From NCBI GenBank assembly GCA_023139045.1, contig JAGLOJ010000014.1, positions 1 to 64,000 on the forward strand: a stretch of 64,000 nt of DNA, written 5' to 3'. The stretch is from Candidatus Sabulitectum sp. (lineage in GTDB: Bacteria > Fermentibacterota > Fermentibacteria > Fermentibacterales > JCC-6). The position numbers and the translations under genes were made by a program. The notes beneath the pieces were generated by a model. That model had not been told where the DNA came from, did no database searches, and saw only the letters and a program-made list of their open reading frames with translations. Shown here piece by piece: positions 17,414 through 26,640 of the stretch (position 1 is its first letter; each line of letters opens with the position of its first letter).

Positions 17414-18044
17414 TTACACCCTCACCTTCAAGCGTCTTAAGTGCCGCAGCAGCGGCAATCTCCTGTGATATCCTTTTGCTTGATGCCCGGCCGGTGCCCA
17501 GCACTAAACCTTTTATTATTACACTAATATCGAAAACCGGAGCGTGCGACGGCCCGGCTGTTAAATCCGTTCTGTATTCAGGCAGAGGCATTCTTCGAGC
17601 CTGACAATACTCCTGGAGCAGCGTCTTGGGATCACCGGAGCAACTTGCCTCCTCGTGGTCCAGCAGTGTATCTCTTACAAACTGAAACGCCTTCTCAAAC
17701 CCGGAATCGATGAATAATGCCCCTGCAACAGCTTCATAAGTGTCGGCAGCAACAGAATCCGAAATTTCCCCAGCTCCAAAATCAGGTCCGGTCACAATAT
17801 GCTCTCTCAACTTCAATCTATCTGCACACCGTGCAAGGGTTGCCTTCCTTACAAGGTCAATCTTCATTCTGGTAAGCTCCCCCTCAGATGAGCCCGGATT
17901 ATCTTCCACAAGACTCTTTCGTACAGCAAGCTCAATCACCGCATCACCGAGAAACTCAAAACGTTCGTTATTCTCAAGAAGAGAAGCCGATTTATGAGTC
18001 AAGGCAATATGCAGCAAGTCAGAGCGACTGAAAAGCCGCTCCAA
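17394..18044 (-). CDS. rnc: Ribonuclease III
   Basis: The 216-residue enzyme cleaves double-stranded RNA in rRNA and mRNA processing. The catalytic signature NERFEFLGDAVIELAV is at residues ~26-41, and DTYEAVAGALFIDSGF provides the second acidic site. A double-stranded RNA-binding domain (about 139-210, DPKTLLQEYCQ ... AAAAALKTLE) completes it. It follows fabF as in many bacterial fab-rnc clusters. Confidence 0.95.
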   Translation of the reverse strand: MERLFSRSDLLHIALTHKSASLLENNERFEFLGDAVIELAVRKSLVEDNPGSSEGELTRMKIDLVRKATLARCADRLKLREHIVTGPDFGAGEISDSVAADTYEAVAGALFIDSGFEKAFQFVRDTLLDHEEASCSGDPKTLLQEYCQARRMPLPEYRTDLTAGPSHAPVFDISVIIKGLVLGTGRASSKRISQEIAAAAALKTLEGEGVNGLHAE

Positions 18045-18064
18045 ACCATCTATACTTTCAAACT

Positions 18065-19318
18065 TCAGCTATCGCCTTTGTATTTGCGAAGGGCGATGCA
18101 AACATTGTGACCACCGAATCCAAGAGAATTACTAAGAGCACACTTTATGTCAGCTTTCCTCGCAGTTCCCGGCACATAATCAAGGTCGCATCCCTCGCCC
18201 GGATTTTCATGGGTAGCCGTAGGGGGTACGATTCCGTTTTTCAAAGCAAGAGCAGTAAGCATGATCTCCATACCGCCTGTGGCACCCAGCATGTGTCCGT
18301 GAACAGACTTGGTGCTGGAAACCAGAACCTTGTCAGCCCGATCTCCAAGCGCAGCCCTGATCGCTGCAGTTTCATTGATATCGTTCAGGTGAGTGGAAGT
18401 TCCGTGAGCATTGACATAATCAACATCCTCAGGCTGCATACCGGCATCATTCATAGCCATTCTCATGGCTCTCGCGCAACCCTCTCCGCCTGGGGCCGGG
18501 GCAGTTATGTGATGCGCATCGCATGACATACCAACGCCTGCAACCTCTGCAATAATACTGACCCCCCTGGCTTTCGCATGCTCAAGTTCCTCAAGAACAA
18601 TAATGCAGGCACCTTCAGCTATAACGAATCCTGACCTGTCTTTGTCGAACGGTCTGGAAGCTTTTTCCGGTTCATCATTAAAAGTGGTGCACAGTGCCTT
18701 CATCGAACAGAAACCACCTACACTCATCATGGTAAGTGGTGCTTCGCTTCCACCTGTTACCATTACCTCTGCTCTTCCAAGGCGTATTGCATCCACCGAA
18801 GAAGCAATTGCATGTGAGCTGGAAGCACATGCGGTAACTGTTGCGAAATTAGGCCCCTTTGCATTCAAATCGATGGCAACCTGACCTGCGGCCATGTTAC
18901 TGATCATCATGGGAACAAAAAGGGAGCTGATTCTTCTGGGACCTCTGTCCATGGCAATGGCATGCTGCTTTTCAAAGGTTTCCATACCACCCACTCCGGA
19001 ACCGATGATAACTCCCACACGCTCGGGATCTATGGTCTCATCAGACAAACCGGAATTTTCCCAGGCCTGCTCTGCCGCCGCCATAGCCAACTGTGTATAT
19101 CTGTCATTCCTTCTTGCATTCTTAGGGCCGAGCAGCTCAGCAGGATCAAAATCCTTGACCTCTCCGGCAACCTGACTGGTAAACGGCTCCGGGTCTATCG
19201 TGGATAATCTCACTACACCGCTTTTTCCTGCTACGGCGTTCTCCCAAGCCTCTGATGTTGTATTTCCGATGGGGCTGAAAACACCCAGACCGGTTATTAC
19301 TACCCGTTTGTCAGACAC
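18065..19318 (-). CDS. fabF: Beta-ketoacyl-ACP synthase II
   Basis: The 417-residue condensing enzyme extends acyl-ACP with malonyl-ACP. The catalytic Cys is in TVTACASSSHA, and the two histidines are in AHGTSTHLND and STKSVHGHMLGATG. Length and motifs match FabF rather than FabB. It is placed between acpP and rnc in the fatty-acid cluster. Confidence 0.96.
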   Translation of the reverse strand: MSDKRVVITGLGVFSPIGNTTSEAWENAVAGKSGVVRLSTIDPEPFTSQVAGEVKDFDPAELLGPKNARRNDRYTQLAMAAAEQAWENSGLSDETIDPERVGVIIGSGVGGMETFEKQHAIAMDRGPRRISSLFVPMMISNMAAGQVAIDLNAKGPNFATVTACASSSHAIASSVDAIRLGRAEVMVTGGSEAPLTMMSVGGFCSMKALCTTFNDEPEKASRPFDKDRSGFVIAEGACIIVLEELEHAKARGVSIIAEVAGVGMSCDAHHITAPAPGGEGCARAMRMAMNDAGMQPEDVDYVNAHGTSTHLNDINETAAIRAALGDRADKVLVSSTKSVHGHMLGATGGMEIMLTALALKNGIVPPTATHENPGEGCDLDYVPGTARKADIKCALSNSLGFGGHNVCIALRKYKGDS

Positions 19319-19347
19319 GGAATTCCTCCAGGTACTTTAACCCGGCA

Positions 19348-19377
19348 AATCGCCGCACCCCTCCGGCTGCGGCGATT
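19348..19377 (-). promoter_or_regulatory. Intercistronic hairpin between acpP and fabF
   Basis: AATCGCCGCA and TGCGGCGATT form a perfect 10-bp stem with a 10-nt loop, followed at once by a repeated CGGCGATTCAC. No T-run follows on the minus strand. Such a structure could protect the acpP transcript or reduce read-through, raising acyl carrier protein over the enzymes (inference). Confidence 0.5.
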
Positions 19378-19403
19378 CACCGGCGATTCACAAATATTCT
19401 TTC

Positions 19404-19643
19404 CTAGGCCTCAATACCCTTGGTCTTAAGAAACGAAACTACTGATCCAACGGTCTGAAGTGTGTTACCCTCTTCATCTGAAATCTTGAGATTGAAGGTA
19501 TCCTCAAGATCCATCATAAGATCAACCATGTCAAGTGAGTCTGCGCCAAGATCATCCTTAAGACTGGCTGAGTCTGTGACTTCCTCGGGCTTAACATTCA
19601 GACGACTGACAATAATTTCAGCGATACGGTTTTCAAGAGACAT
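19404..19643 (-). CDS. acpP: Acyl carrier protein
   Basis: The 79-residue acidic protein carries growing acyl chains on phosphopantetheine attached to the Ser of GADSLDMVDL (about residue 38). It begins MSLENRIAEIIV, a typical ACP start. Codons upstream of this ATG belong to the end of fabG and were excluded. Confidence 0.96.
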   Translation of the reverse strand: MSLENRIAEIIVSRLNVKPEEVTDSASLKDDLGADSLDMVDLMMDLEDTFNLKISDEEGNTLQTVGSVVSFLKTKGIEA

Positions 19644-19656
19644 CTTTTTTCCTTTC

Positions 19657-20385
19657 TCAGGTGGTAAGACCGCCGTCAACTGGCAGTACAATACCGGTAA
19701 TATACTTGGCTGAAGAACTCATGAGAAATGCAACAGCTTCGGCAATTTCAACAGGCAGTCCCAGCCTGGCCGCAGGAATCCTCGAAAGATAATTACCACG
19801 GACTTCCTCTGATAACTTCTCAGTCATTTCTGTTTCAATAAATCCGGGAGCCACAACATTCACTGTGATACCTCTGCCTGCCAGTTCTCTGTTCAGTGAT
19901 TTTGACATACCGATAAGCCCTGCTTTGCTTGCAGCATAATTTGTCTGACCGGCTGCGCCTACAAGGGCTACAACAGATGATATACTTACAATACTGCCTT
20001 CTCTCGCTCTGATAAGAGACCTCATGAATGCCTGTGTAACCTTCCAGGTACCTGTAAGGTTCACATCAATCACCAGGTTCCACTGATCTTCGCTCATGCG
20101 CATCATCAAGGCATCCCGTGTAACTCCTGCATTGTTGACAATACCCTTGACAGCGGGAAGATCGTTACCGATTGCAACCGCAACCTCAGCTAGTTGTTTT
20201 GAATCGGTGATGTTCACCGTGTAAGGCTTGTAACTCTCCCCCAGTTCCTCGGCTGATTTCTTGAGATCGTCTTCAAGCAAGTCAAGAGCAGCAACTGTCC
20301 AACCGACACTTATGAGCTTCCTTGCTATTTCCAGGCCGATACCCCGGGCTGCACCGGTAACTACTGCTGTGGCGTTAAGATTCAT
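19657..20385 (-). CDS. fabG: 3-oxoacyl-ACP reductase
   Basis: The 242-residue short-chain dehydrogenase reduces 3-ketoacyl-ACP with NADPH. Motifs are GAARGIGLEIA (cofactor), NNAGVTRD, and the catalytic Ser plus YAASK in SISSVVALVGAAGQTNYAASK. Its start overlaps the end of fabH by 11 bp, leaving no space for a fabD gene that often sits here. Confidence 0.95.
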   Translation of the reverse strand: MNLNATAVVTGAARGIGLEIARKLISVGWTVAALDLLEDDLKKSAEELGESYKPYTVNITDSKQLAEVAVAIGNDLPAVKGIVNNAGVTRDALMMRMSEDQWNLVIDVNLTGTWKVTQAFMRSLIRAREGSIVSISSVVALVGAAGQTNYAASKAGLIGMSKSLNRELAGRGITVNVVAPGFIETEMTEKLSEEVRGNYLSRIPAARLGLPVEIAEAVAFLMSSSAKYITGIVLPVDGGLTT

Positions 20386-21373
20386 CGCTCCACCTCACAA
20401 CTATTCCACCCCAGGTAAGCCCTGCGCCGAAGGCAGCCAGTACTACAGTAAACCCGGGCTTGATTGTTCCATTGTGAAGGGCCTCGTCCATTGCAATGGG
20501 AATTGATGCACTGGATGTATTTCCGTATCTGTCGATGTTGACATAAACATCTTTCCAGTCAAGCCTGAGAACTCTGGCTGTGGATTCGATTATCCTCACA
20601 TTTGCCTGATGTGAAATGAGAAGATTGACATCTTTGTAGGTAAGCCCTTCTTCATCAAGGGCTTTCAAGGCAGAATCGCGCATGGCTCTAACGGCGCTCT
20701 TCATGATTTCGCCACCGGCCATGTGTATGGTGTTCTTCTTCTGATCTATAGCCTCATGGGTTATAGGATTTCTGGTTCCGCCGGCGGGCTGATCCAGAAG
20801 ATGGCCAAGAGATCCGTCGCTGCCCCAGTGAATTCCGCCAAGCAATCCGCCTGGTCCTTCACTGCCAATACATGCTGCTCCACTTCCGTCACCGAAAAGT
20901 ACACAGGTGTTCCGGTCTTCGTAGTTCGTTATTGCTGAAAGCTTATCCGTACCGATAACGATAATTCTTTCCATCATTCCCGACTCAATAAAGGCCTTTG
21001 CCTGTATCAAGCCGTAGATAAAACCGGTGCAGCCAGCCTCGAAGTCATAGCAGGGGATCTTGCCAAGCCCCAGGCGGTCTGCCACCAGTGCAGCTGTGTT
21101 GGGGAAAATGAAATCCGGCGTAACCGTTCCAATAATTAAAGCCTGAACATCTTCAGGTTTCCAGCCGGCATCGTCCATTGCTCTGCGAGCTGCTTCAAAA
21201 GACATATCGCTGTTGGCCATGTCATCCGGGGCTATGTGCCGCTGTTTTATACCCGTTCTTGAAGTTATCCATTCATCATTCGTATCGACAATCTTCGCAA
21301 GGTCTTCGTTGGTCAGAATAGGTTCAGGAGCGAAGTGCCCCGTACCCTTGATGTAAGCGTGTCGCTCATTCAA
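20375..21373 (-). CDS. fabH: Beta-ketoacyl-ACP synthase III
   Basis: The 332-residue enzyme starts fatty-acid synthesis by condensing an acyl-CoA with malonyl-ACP. The catalytic Cys is in FEAGCTGFIYG, His in ISHQANVRII, and Asn in YGNTSSASIP. The start is a TTG (LNERHAYIKGTG) preceded by GGAGGAG; it lies inside the last codons of plsX (8-bp overlap). A longer frame upstream is only the plsX shadow. Confidence 0.95.
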   Translation of the reverse strand: MNERHAYIKGTGHFAPEPILTNEDLAKIVDTNDEWITSRTGIKQRHIAPDDMANSDMSFEAARRAMDDAGWKPEDVQALIIGTVTPDFIFPNTAALVADRLGLGKIPCYDFEAGCTGFIYGLIQAKAFIESGMMERIIVIGTDKLSAITNYEDRNTCVLFGDGSGAACIGSEGPGGLLGGIHWGSDGSLGHLLDQPAGGTRNPITHEAIDQKKNTIHMAGGEIMKSAVRAMRDSALKALDEEGLTYKDVNLLISHQANVRIIESTARVLRLDWKDVYVNIDRYGNTSSASIPIAMDEALHNGTIKPGFTVVLAAFGAGLTWGGIVVRWSDES

Positions 21374-22409
21374 CAGCTTTCTCCTCCTCCATAAGTTCCG
21401 CCATTTTATCTCTGATTGCTTCCACTGCGCCGCTGCGTCTGAAATCGCATGCGGCTGCAACAGCATTCCTGATTGCCAGGGCAGAAGAGCTTCCATGGGC
21501 CACAATAGCGACCCCGTTGAGGCCCAGAAGAGGAGCTCCCCCATACTCGGCAGCGTCAAATTTTTTCCATAATTTATTGAAGGATGGTTTCATAAACAGA
21601 TACCCCATCCTGGAAGTCCATTGCTTTTTCATTTCCAGATAAAGAGTTCCCCCGACCATGGAGGCAATTGACTCAATGAATTTAACAAGAACATTGCCTG
21701 TGTAGCCGTCACACACAACTACATCAGCGTCGCCCATGAGAATGCCGTTACCCTCAATATTACCTTTGAAGTTGAGAGGGGCTTCTTCCAGCATTCTGTA
21801 AACTTCTTTGATGTCAGATGGGCCCTTGGAAGGCTCACTTCCCACATTCAGCAGAGATACTTTTGGTTTTTCCACACCAAACACAAGCTTCGAGTACAGA
21901 CTTCCCATGAACGCAAATTTGTAAAGCAACTGCGGACGGCAACCCACATTGGCACCCACATCCACAAGAATTGTGGGATTTCGAATGGTAGGAATAGTGC
22001 TTGCAAGTGCAGGGCGGGAAATGCCCTTGATTCTGCCGAGAGCAAACATACTGCTGGCCATCATTGCACCGGTATTGCCGGGACTCACCATGGCATTTGC
22101 AATACCTCTGCGCTGAAGACCTGCCATAACCATCATGGAACTGTCAGGTTTCTGCTTCAATGCTTCCGCAGGATGGTCATCCATTGTAATGATCTGAGAA
22201 GCATGTTGAATTTCTATCGGATACTTCTGGCCACCTGCAATGGAAAGGTGCCTGGCAACTGCATCCTGATGCCCCACCAGAATAATCCTTACATCCTTCA
22301 GTATCTTTTTAGGGCTCTCCCGAAAAAACCTCACGGCCCCGTCAACTATAACGCCGGGACCGTGATCTCCACCCATGGCATCAAGTGCCACAACAACTGA
22401 TTTACTCAA
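21366..22409 (-). CDS. plsX: Phosphate acyltransferase PlsX
   Basis: The 347-residue enzyme converts acyl-ACP to acyl-phosphate for phospholipid synthesis. It has VVALDAMGGDHGPGV at the N-terminus, MVSPGNTGAMMASS, and VGANVGCRPQLLYKFA. The order rpmF-plsX-fabH is a widely conserved arrangement that links ribosome and membrane synthesis. Confidence 0.96.
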   Translation of the reverse strand: MSKSVVVALDAMGGDHGPGVIVDGAVRFFRESPKKILKDVRIILVGHQDAVARHLSIAGGQKYPIEIQHASQIITMDDHPAEALKQKPDSSMMVMAGLQRRGIANAMVSPGNTGAMMASSMFALGRIKGISRPALASTIPTIRNPTILVDVGANVGCRPQLLYKFAFMGSLYSKLVFGVEKPKVSLLNVGSEPSKGPSDIKEVYRMLEEAPLNFKGNIEGNGILMGDADVVVCDGYTGNVLVKFIESIASMVGGTLYLEMKKQWTSRMGYLFMKPSFNKLWKKFDAAEYGGAPLLGLNGVAIVAHGSSSALAIRNAVAAACDFRRSGAVEAIRDKMAELMEEEKAVE

Positions 22410-22417
22410 ATTCTGTG

Positions 22418-22600
22418 CTAGTCTTCAACAGGCTCTGTAACCTGTCTGCCATTGTAAAAACCGCAGTGCTTACAAACCCTGTGAGGTAATCTTGGTTCTC
22501 CACACTGAGTGCATGAACTGGTTGATTTTACAGCAATCTTCCAATGAGTACGACCCTTGTCGCGCCTTGTGGAGGAATGCCTTCTTTTTGGAACGGGCAT
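22418..22600 (-). CDS. rpmF: 50S ribosomal protein L32
   Basis: The 60-residue basic protein starts MPVPKRRHSSTRRDKGRTHW and has two CxxC-type pairs (CTQCGEPRLPHRVCKHCGFY), the zinc-ribbon form of L32. It lies between the YceD gene and plsX, as in many bacteria. Confidence 0.97.
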   Translation of the reverse strand: MPVPKRRHSSTRRDKGRTHWKIAVKSTSSCTQCGEPRLPHRVCKHCGFYNGRQVTEPVED

Positions 22601-22632
22601 TTGGCTCTCGCTTTCATCTATACGCTCGAAGC

Positions 22633-23112
22633 TCAGGCTTCGAAGCCGTGTTCACATTCTTCCATGTTACGATTAATTCCGCACCTGGGACACAACCCCC
22701 TGCACTTTTCAGTACAGAGCGGCATTGAAGGCAGTGAAAATATAATCGCTTCTCGAACGGGGTCTAATATACAAACTGTTCCGTCATTGTGCGAGACCGG
22801 TTCAACTTCCGGATCTGAAAGCATATCAGGATTCCATGAATACATTCTCTCGATCTCGACTGTCACTGGAAAAGTCACCGGAGCCAGACATCTGGCACAC
22901 TGCACGGTGAAGTCTGCTTCAAGGAACCCTTTAACAATAATTTCGTACTCGGTTCTCACAATATCAAGGTCAAGAAGGCCTTCCTCCGAACTGATATCAA
23001 CTCCGGGAATGTCCCAGGGAACATTCTTCATTTCAAGCGTAAATGTTTCCCGGGTGGTTCCCCTTGGAATGGAATTAATGGTAATGGACAGGTTTTCCTC
23101 GAAAATTCTCAT
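22633..23112 (-). CDS. yceD: YceD/DUF177 family protein
   Basis: The 159-residue protein carries the DUF177 core (FLEADFTVQCARCLAPVTFPV) and a C-terminal Cys cluster (LCTEKCRGLCPRCGINRNMEECEHG). YceD proteins almost always precede rpmF and have been linked to 23S rRNA maturation. The start was set just after the phosphohexomutase stop (TGATATG), with GGAAAGAG upstream. Confidence 0.9.
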   Translation of the reverse strand: MRIFEENLSITINSIPRGTTRETFTLEMKNVPWDIPGVDISSEEGLLDLDIVRTEYEIIVKGFLEADFTVQCARCLAPVTFPVTVEIERMYSWNPDMLSDPEVEPVSHNDGTVCILDPVREAIIFSLPSMPLCTEKCRGLCPRCGINRNMEECEHGFEA

Positions 23113-23113
23113 A

Positions 23114-24505
23114 TCAGCTCTTTCCAAATTCTTCAGCAAGTCTGCTGGCAATTCTTTCATTTTCTTCCGCGCTCTGTGACTGAACATATATCCTTGCAAG
23201 AGGTTCGGTACCACTGAGTCGAACAAGAACCCATGTATTTTCATCAAGAACCAGTTGAACGCCATCAATTCGGTTAACCTGCTGCACCGGGAGCCCTGCG
23301 ACCTCCTTCATGTCTGAATTGAAAAGCTTCTCCACAATGCGGCTTTTCATATCAGGATCCAGAGGAAGATCAAGTCTTGTGTTGTAGAATTTCCCATGGG
23401 TGGTCCAGAGCTTTGCAAGAAGAGAACCAAGACCCTCGCCGTAATGACAGACCATTTCAGCTGCCAGAAGACCTGCCAGAACACCATCTTTCTCAGGAAT
23501 ATGAGTTCCCAGAGAGAGTCCGCCGCTTTCCTCACCGGCAAGAAGAACGCCGCCTTTTAATATCTCGGCACCCAGGTACTTGAAACCCACAGGTGTAACT
23601 TTAACTTCAAGCCCCCTCGCCTCTGCCACCCGGTCAAGAAGGCTACCGGTAGTTATCGAGCGGATTATCCTTCCTGTATGTCCTGATTCGGCCAGATAAT
23701 CCACAAGGAGGGCCATGAAGTCATGGGGTGTGATGTAGTCACCATTCTCGTCAACTATTCCGAATCGATCAGCATCACCGTCTGTTGCCACTCCAAGAGA
23801 GGCGCCACTTCGGATGACGTTTTCAGAAAGATCTGAAAGGCATTGCTTGTTGGGTTCAGGATGCTGGCGCCCTGCAAAAAGAGGATCTCTTCTGCCATTA
23901 AGAACTCGAACAGAGCCACCAAGTTCAAGAAGTTTTCTGTCAAGAACACCGCTGCCCGCACCGCTGAAAGCATCATAAACAACCCTGAGAGAATTAGTTT
24001 CTCTGAAAGCATCAACATTTATAAATTCGTTTATATCTTTAAGATAAGGCGTTATGAAATCGGTTTTCAAGACAAAGCCACCGGTAACGCCTTCCGGAAC
24101 GGAAGCTGAAACAATCAGTTCCTCAATTCGGTCAGTATCCCTGCTATCAGCCGGTCCACCATGAAAAGGGCTGAATTTGATACCGTTGTAAAGTGGAGGA
24201 TTATGACTTGCAGTAAAGTTGATAACGCCGCCAAGACCCATCTTCCTGCAGGCATGCGAAAGCACCGGTGTTGGTACACTTCTTTCGGAGACGTACGCTT
24301 TGAATCCGTATCCTGCCATTTTTTCAGCTGCAGCATCTGCCAGTTCAGGAGAAAGAAAGCGGCAGTCGCCTCCAATGGCAATGCTGGAATGTCCGGTTTC
24401 TGTTAATCTCATTGCAATAGCATCAACAACGGCCATTGCCCTGTCCCAGGTGAACTCCCTGGAAATAACGCCACGCCATCCGGATGTGCCGAATTTAATT
24501 ACCAT
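23114..24505 (-). CDS. Phosphoglucomutase/phosphomannomutase
   Basis: The 463-residue alpha-D-phosphohexomutase interconverts hexose 1- and 6-phosphates. It has the N-terminal FGTSGWRGVI, the phosphoserine loop INFTASHNPPLYNGIK, the metal-binding DGDADRFGIVD, and the C-terminal phosphate-binding VRLSGTEPLARIY. Whether it prefers glucose, mannose or glucosamine phosphate cannot be decided. Its start overlaps the protease gene upstream by 11 bp. Confidence 0.92.
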   Translation of the reverse strand: MVIKFGTSGWRGVISREFTWDRAMAVVDAIAMRLTETGHSSIAIGGDCRFLSPELADAAAEKMAGYGFKAYVSERSVPTPVLSHACRKMGLGGVINFTASHNPPLYNGIKFSPFHGGPADSRDTDRIEELIVSASVPEGVTGGFVLKTDFITPYLKDINEFINVDAFRETNSLRVVYDAFSGAGSGVLDRKLLELGGSVRVLNGRRDPLFAGRQHPEPNKQCLSDLSENVIRSGASLGVATDGDADRFGIVDENGDYITPHDFMALLVDYLAESGHTGRIIRSITTGSLLDRVAEARGLEVKVTPVGFKYLGAEILKGGVLLAGEESGGLSLGTHIPEKDGVLAGLLAAEMVCHYGEGLGSLLAKLWTTHGKFYNTRLDLPLDPDMKSRIVEKLFNSDMKEVAGLPVQQVNRIDGVQLVLDENTWVLVRLSGTEPLARIYVQSQSAEENERIASRLAEEFGKS

Positions 24506-25988
24506 CAGAATCAGTCTCCGTGAGATATTCTACTGCACGAACGATAGTATCATCATGAGGTGCAGTTACCTGGTAGTAGCGACTCATAGGCCACTCGCGC
24601 AGAGCGATTTCCCTGAGAAGGGCACGCTCCATGTAAAAATAGCTTTCTGCGAATTCCTCTTCTGTGTACTCGATTTCTTCAGCATCAAGATACTCTCTGA
24701 ACAACAGGAAGAGGGCTTCGTCCGGCCAGAAGTCAAGCGAAATTTCATTTTCCAATGTGTAATCCACGGCAAAATGAAAGAAATGACCGTCTATCTCCAG
24801 TTCCGCAACAAGGGCCACACCGAATGAATCCGGTTCAACAGTAATATCCGGATTGATTCCCCAGGTTTCCTCGGCATCTGATTCCATGAAATCGTCCCGC
24901 AGGGTTCTGTCAATGCAGTTTCCGTCGGGAGTATAGTACCTGGCAGTCGTAAGTTTAACTCCATAGTGCCCCAACCCGGGGTACTCCCCCAGATCGGAAA
25001 GAGACTGTACTGACCCTTTGCCGAAAGTTCTTGTTCCGATCAAAGTAGCAGCATTCTGGTCCTGGAGGGCACCGGCAAGAATCTCGGAAGAACTGGCACT
25101 TCCACCGTCAACCAGCAGAACAAGCTCGCCTTTGTAAAGAACACCTCTTCTGGTTCTGTAGGTGTATTCACCAACTGCCTGCCCTCGAGTAGTCACAACA
25201 ACTGACCCGGCTGGAAGGAAAATATCCGCTACATCTATGGAGGGCAGCATAAGCCCTCCGGAATTCCCGCGGAGGTCCAGAATCATTTTCTCAGCACCCA
25301 GATCACGAAGCTCATTAACCGCATTATATACCTCAGTAGCTGATTCCTCGCTGAAACGGGAAAGACGAACATATCCAATACCGGGTTCCACCATAAAACT
25401 GGCGGAGACAGACGGGAAGTCAATTACATCTCTTTCAATGGGAAAAATGATTGGATCGTCCATTCCCGGTCTCTTAACGGTAAGATCAACCACAGTGCCA
25501 CCGGGACCCCTGATGAAGGAAACGGCTTCAGTTGTTGTGATGCCTTCTGTGGACACACCATCAATCTCAATGATCCGGTCGCCGGCCTTCATACCTGCCC
25601 TGTAGGCAGGAGTACCCTCAAGTGGGGAAATAACTGTAAGCCAGTTATCCCGCTGACCCAGGGTAATCCCCACGCCTTCGAAAGATCCCTCAAGCTGAAT
25701 TTGAAGATTCTCGAGTTCCTCAGGAGTAAGAAGAACGCTGTTGGGGTCAAGAGATTGAAGCATTCCCTGAAGTGCTTCCTCGACAAGTTCTCTGCTCTGA
25801 ACCGTATCTACATAAGATGATCTGGTAATACCGTAAACATCGAAAAACAGCTCAAGAGACGATGCTCTGGCTGCAGGTGTTTCTTCGTTCTGGGCAGCAG
25901 CAACCGGGGGAAGCCCCAGCACAAGAGCTGTTGTGAGCAGCAGCATACCTGTTGTTACAGCAACCCATCCTGGTACAAGGTCTTTCAT
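24495..25988 (-). CDS. ctpA: C-terminal processing peptidase (S41 family)
   Basis: The 497-residue periplasmic protease has a hydrophobic N-terminal signal or anchor (about 10-32). A PDZ domain follows (GVGITLGQRDNWLTVISPLEGTPA split by the carboxylate loop, about 95-180), then the S41 core. The catalytic Ser is in GGSASSSEILAGAL and the Lys in GTRTFGKGSVQ. A C-terminal extension (about 400-497) is rich in acidic residues and unassigned. Members trim or degrade envelope proteins from the C-terminus. Confidence 0.92.
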   Translation of the reverse strand: MKDLVPGWVAVTTGMLLLTTALVLGLPPVAAAQNEETPAARASSLELFFDVYGITRSSYVDTVQSRELVEEALQGMLQSLDPNSVLLTPEELENLQIQLEGSFEGVGITLGQRDNWLTVISPLEGTPAYRAGMKAGDRIIEIDGVSTEGITTTEAVSFIRGPGGTVVDLTVKRPGMDDPIIFPIERDVIDFPSVSASFMVEPGIGYVRLSRFSEESATEVYNAVNELRDLGAEKMILDLRGNSGGLMLPSIDVADIFLPAGSVVVTTRGQAVGEYTYRTRRGVLYKGELVLLVDGGSASSSEILAGALQDQNAATLIGTRTFGKGSVQSLSDLGEYPGLGHYGVKLTTARYYTPDGNCIDRTLRDDFMESDAEETWGINPDITVEPDSFGVALVAELEIDGHFFHFAVDYTLENEISLDFWPDEALFLLFREYLDAEEIEYTEEEFAESYFYMERALLREIALREWPMSRYYQVTAPHDDTIVRAVEYLTETDSDGN

Positions 25989-26626
25989 ATACTACCAACC
26001 ATCCTGTCTGTAATCCTGTTAAGAACCTCATTCAGTATCAGTGAATTCTGTTCTTCTTCGCTGAGTTTACCATCCACCACAAGAAATCGTTCCGGTTCCC
26101 GATGAGCGAGATCACGATAGCCGTCCCGTACCCTGCGATGAAAAGAAAGATCCTCCATTTCAATCCTGTCAAGCTTTCTTCCCGAGATGTTCATTCTTCT
26201 GAAACCCTCTTCGGGATCCAGATCCATAAGTATTGTCAAATCCGGTTTCAGACCACTGGTGGCCAGCACATTCGCCGCTCGCATCCCATCAATGGGAAGA
26301 CCCCTTCCCCATCCCTGATAGGCGAAAGTGGCATCGCTGAATCTGTCACACAATACAATGACCCCTCTTTTTAAAGCAGGCCGGATGACCCTGTCTACAT
26401 TGGCAGCACGGCTTGCAAAGTAGAGCATAAGTTCGGTCAGGGGAGGAACATCAAGCTCAGGGTTCAGAAGGATGGATCGAATCCTCTCGGAAACATCAGG
26501 CCCTCCCGGTTCCCGGGTGAAAACAGTCTCACTGCCGGTATTCTGGAGGGCCTGTATCAGGCATCTGCATCTGGATGACTTGCCCGAGCCCTCTACGCCC
26601 TCAAAGGTTACGAAAAGTCCGGGCAA
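25985..26626 (-). CDS. tmk: Thymidylate kinase
   Basis: The 213-residue kinase phosphorylates dTMP to dTDP. It has the P-loop FEGVEGSGKSSR, the FTREPGG motif, and DRFSDATFAYQGWGRGLP with the DR(Y/F) signature. It overlaps the protease gene by 4 bp. Confidence 0.95.
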   Translation of the reverse strand: MPGLFVTFEGVEGSGKSSRCRCLIQALQNTGSETVFTREPGGPDVSERIRSILLNPELDVPPLTELMLYFASRAANVDRVIRPALKRGVIVLCDRFSDATFAYQGWGRGLPIDGMRAANVLATSGLKPDLTILMDLDPEEGFRRMNISGRKLDRIEMEDLSFHRRVRDGYRDLAHREPERFLVVDGKLSEEEQNSLILNEVLNRITDRMVGSI

Positions 26627-26640
26627 ATTATCTCTCTTTC

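Noticed and set aside
21374..21559. N-terminal extension of FabH
   Set aside because: It lies within plsX in another frame, has no similarity to FabH, and the TTG at 21373 has a good ribosome-binding site.
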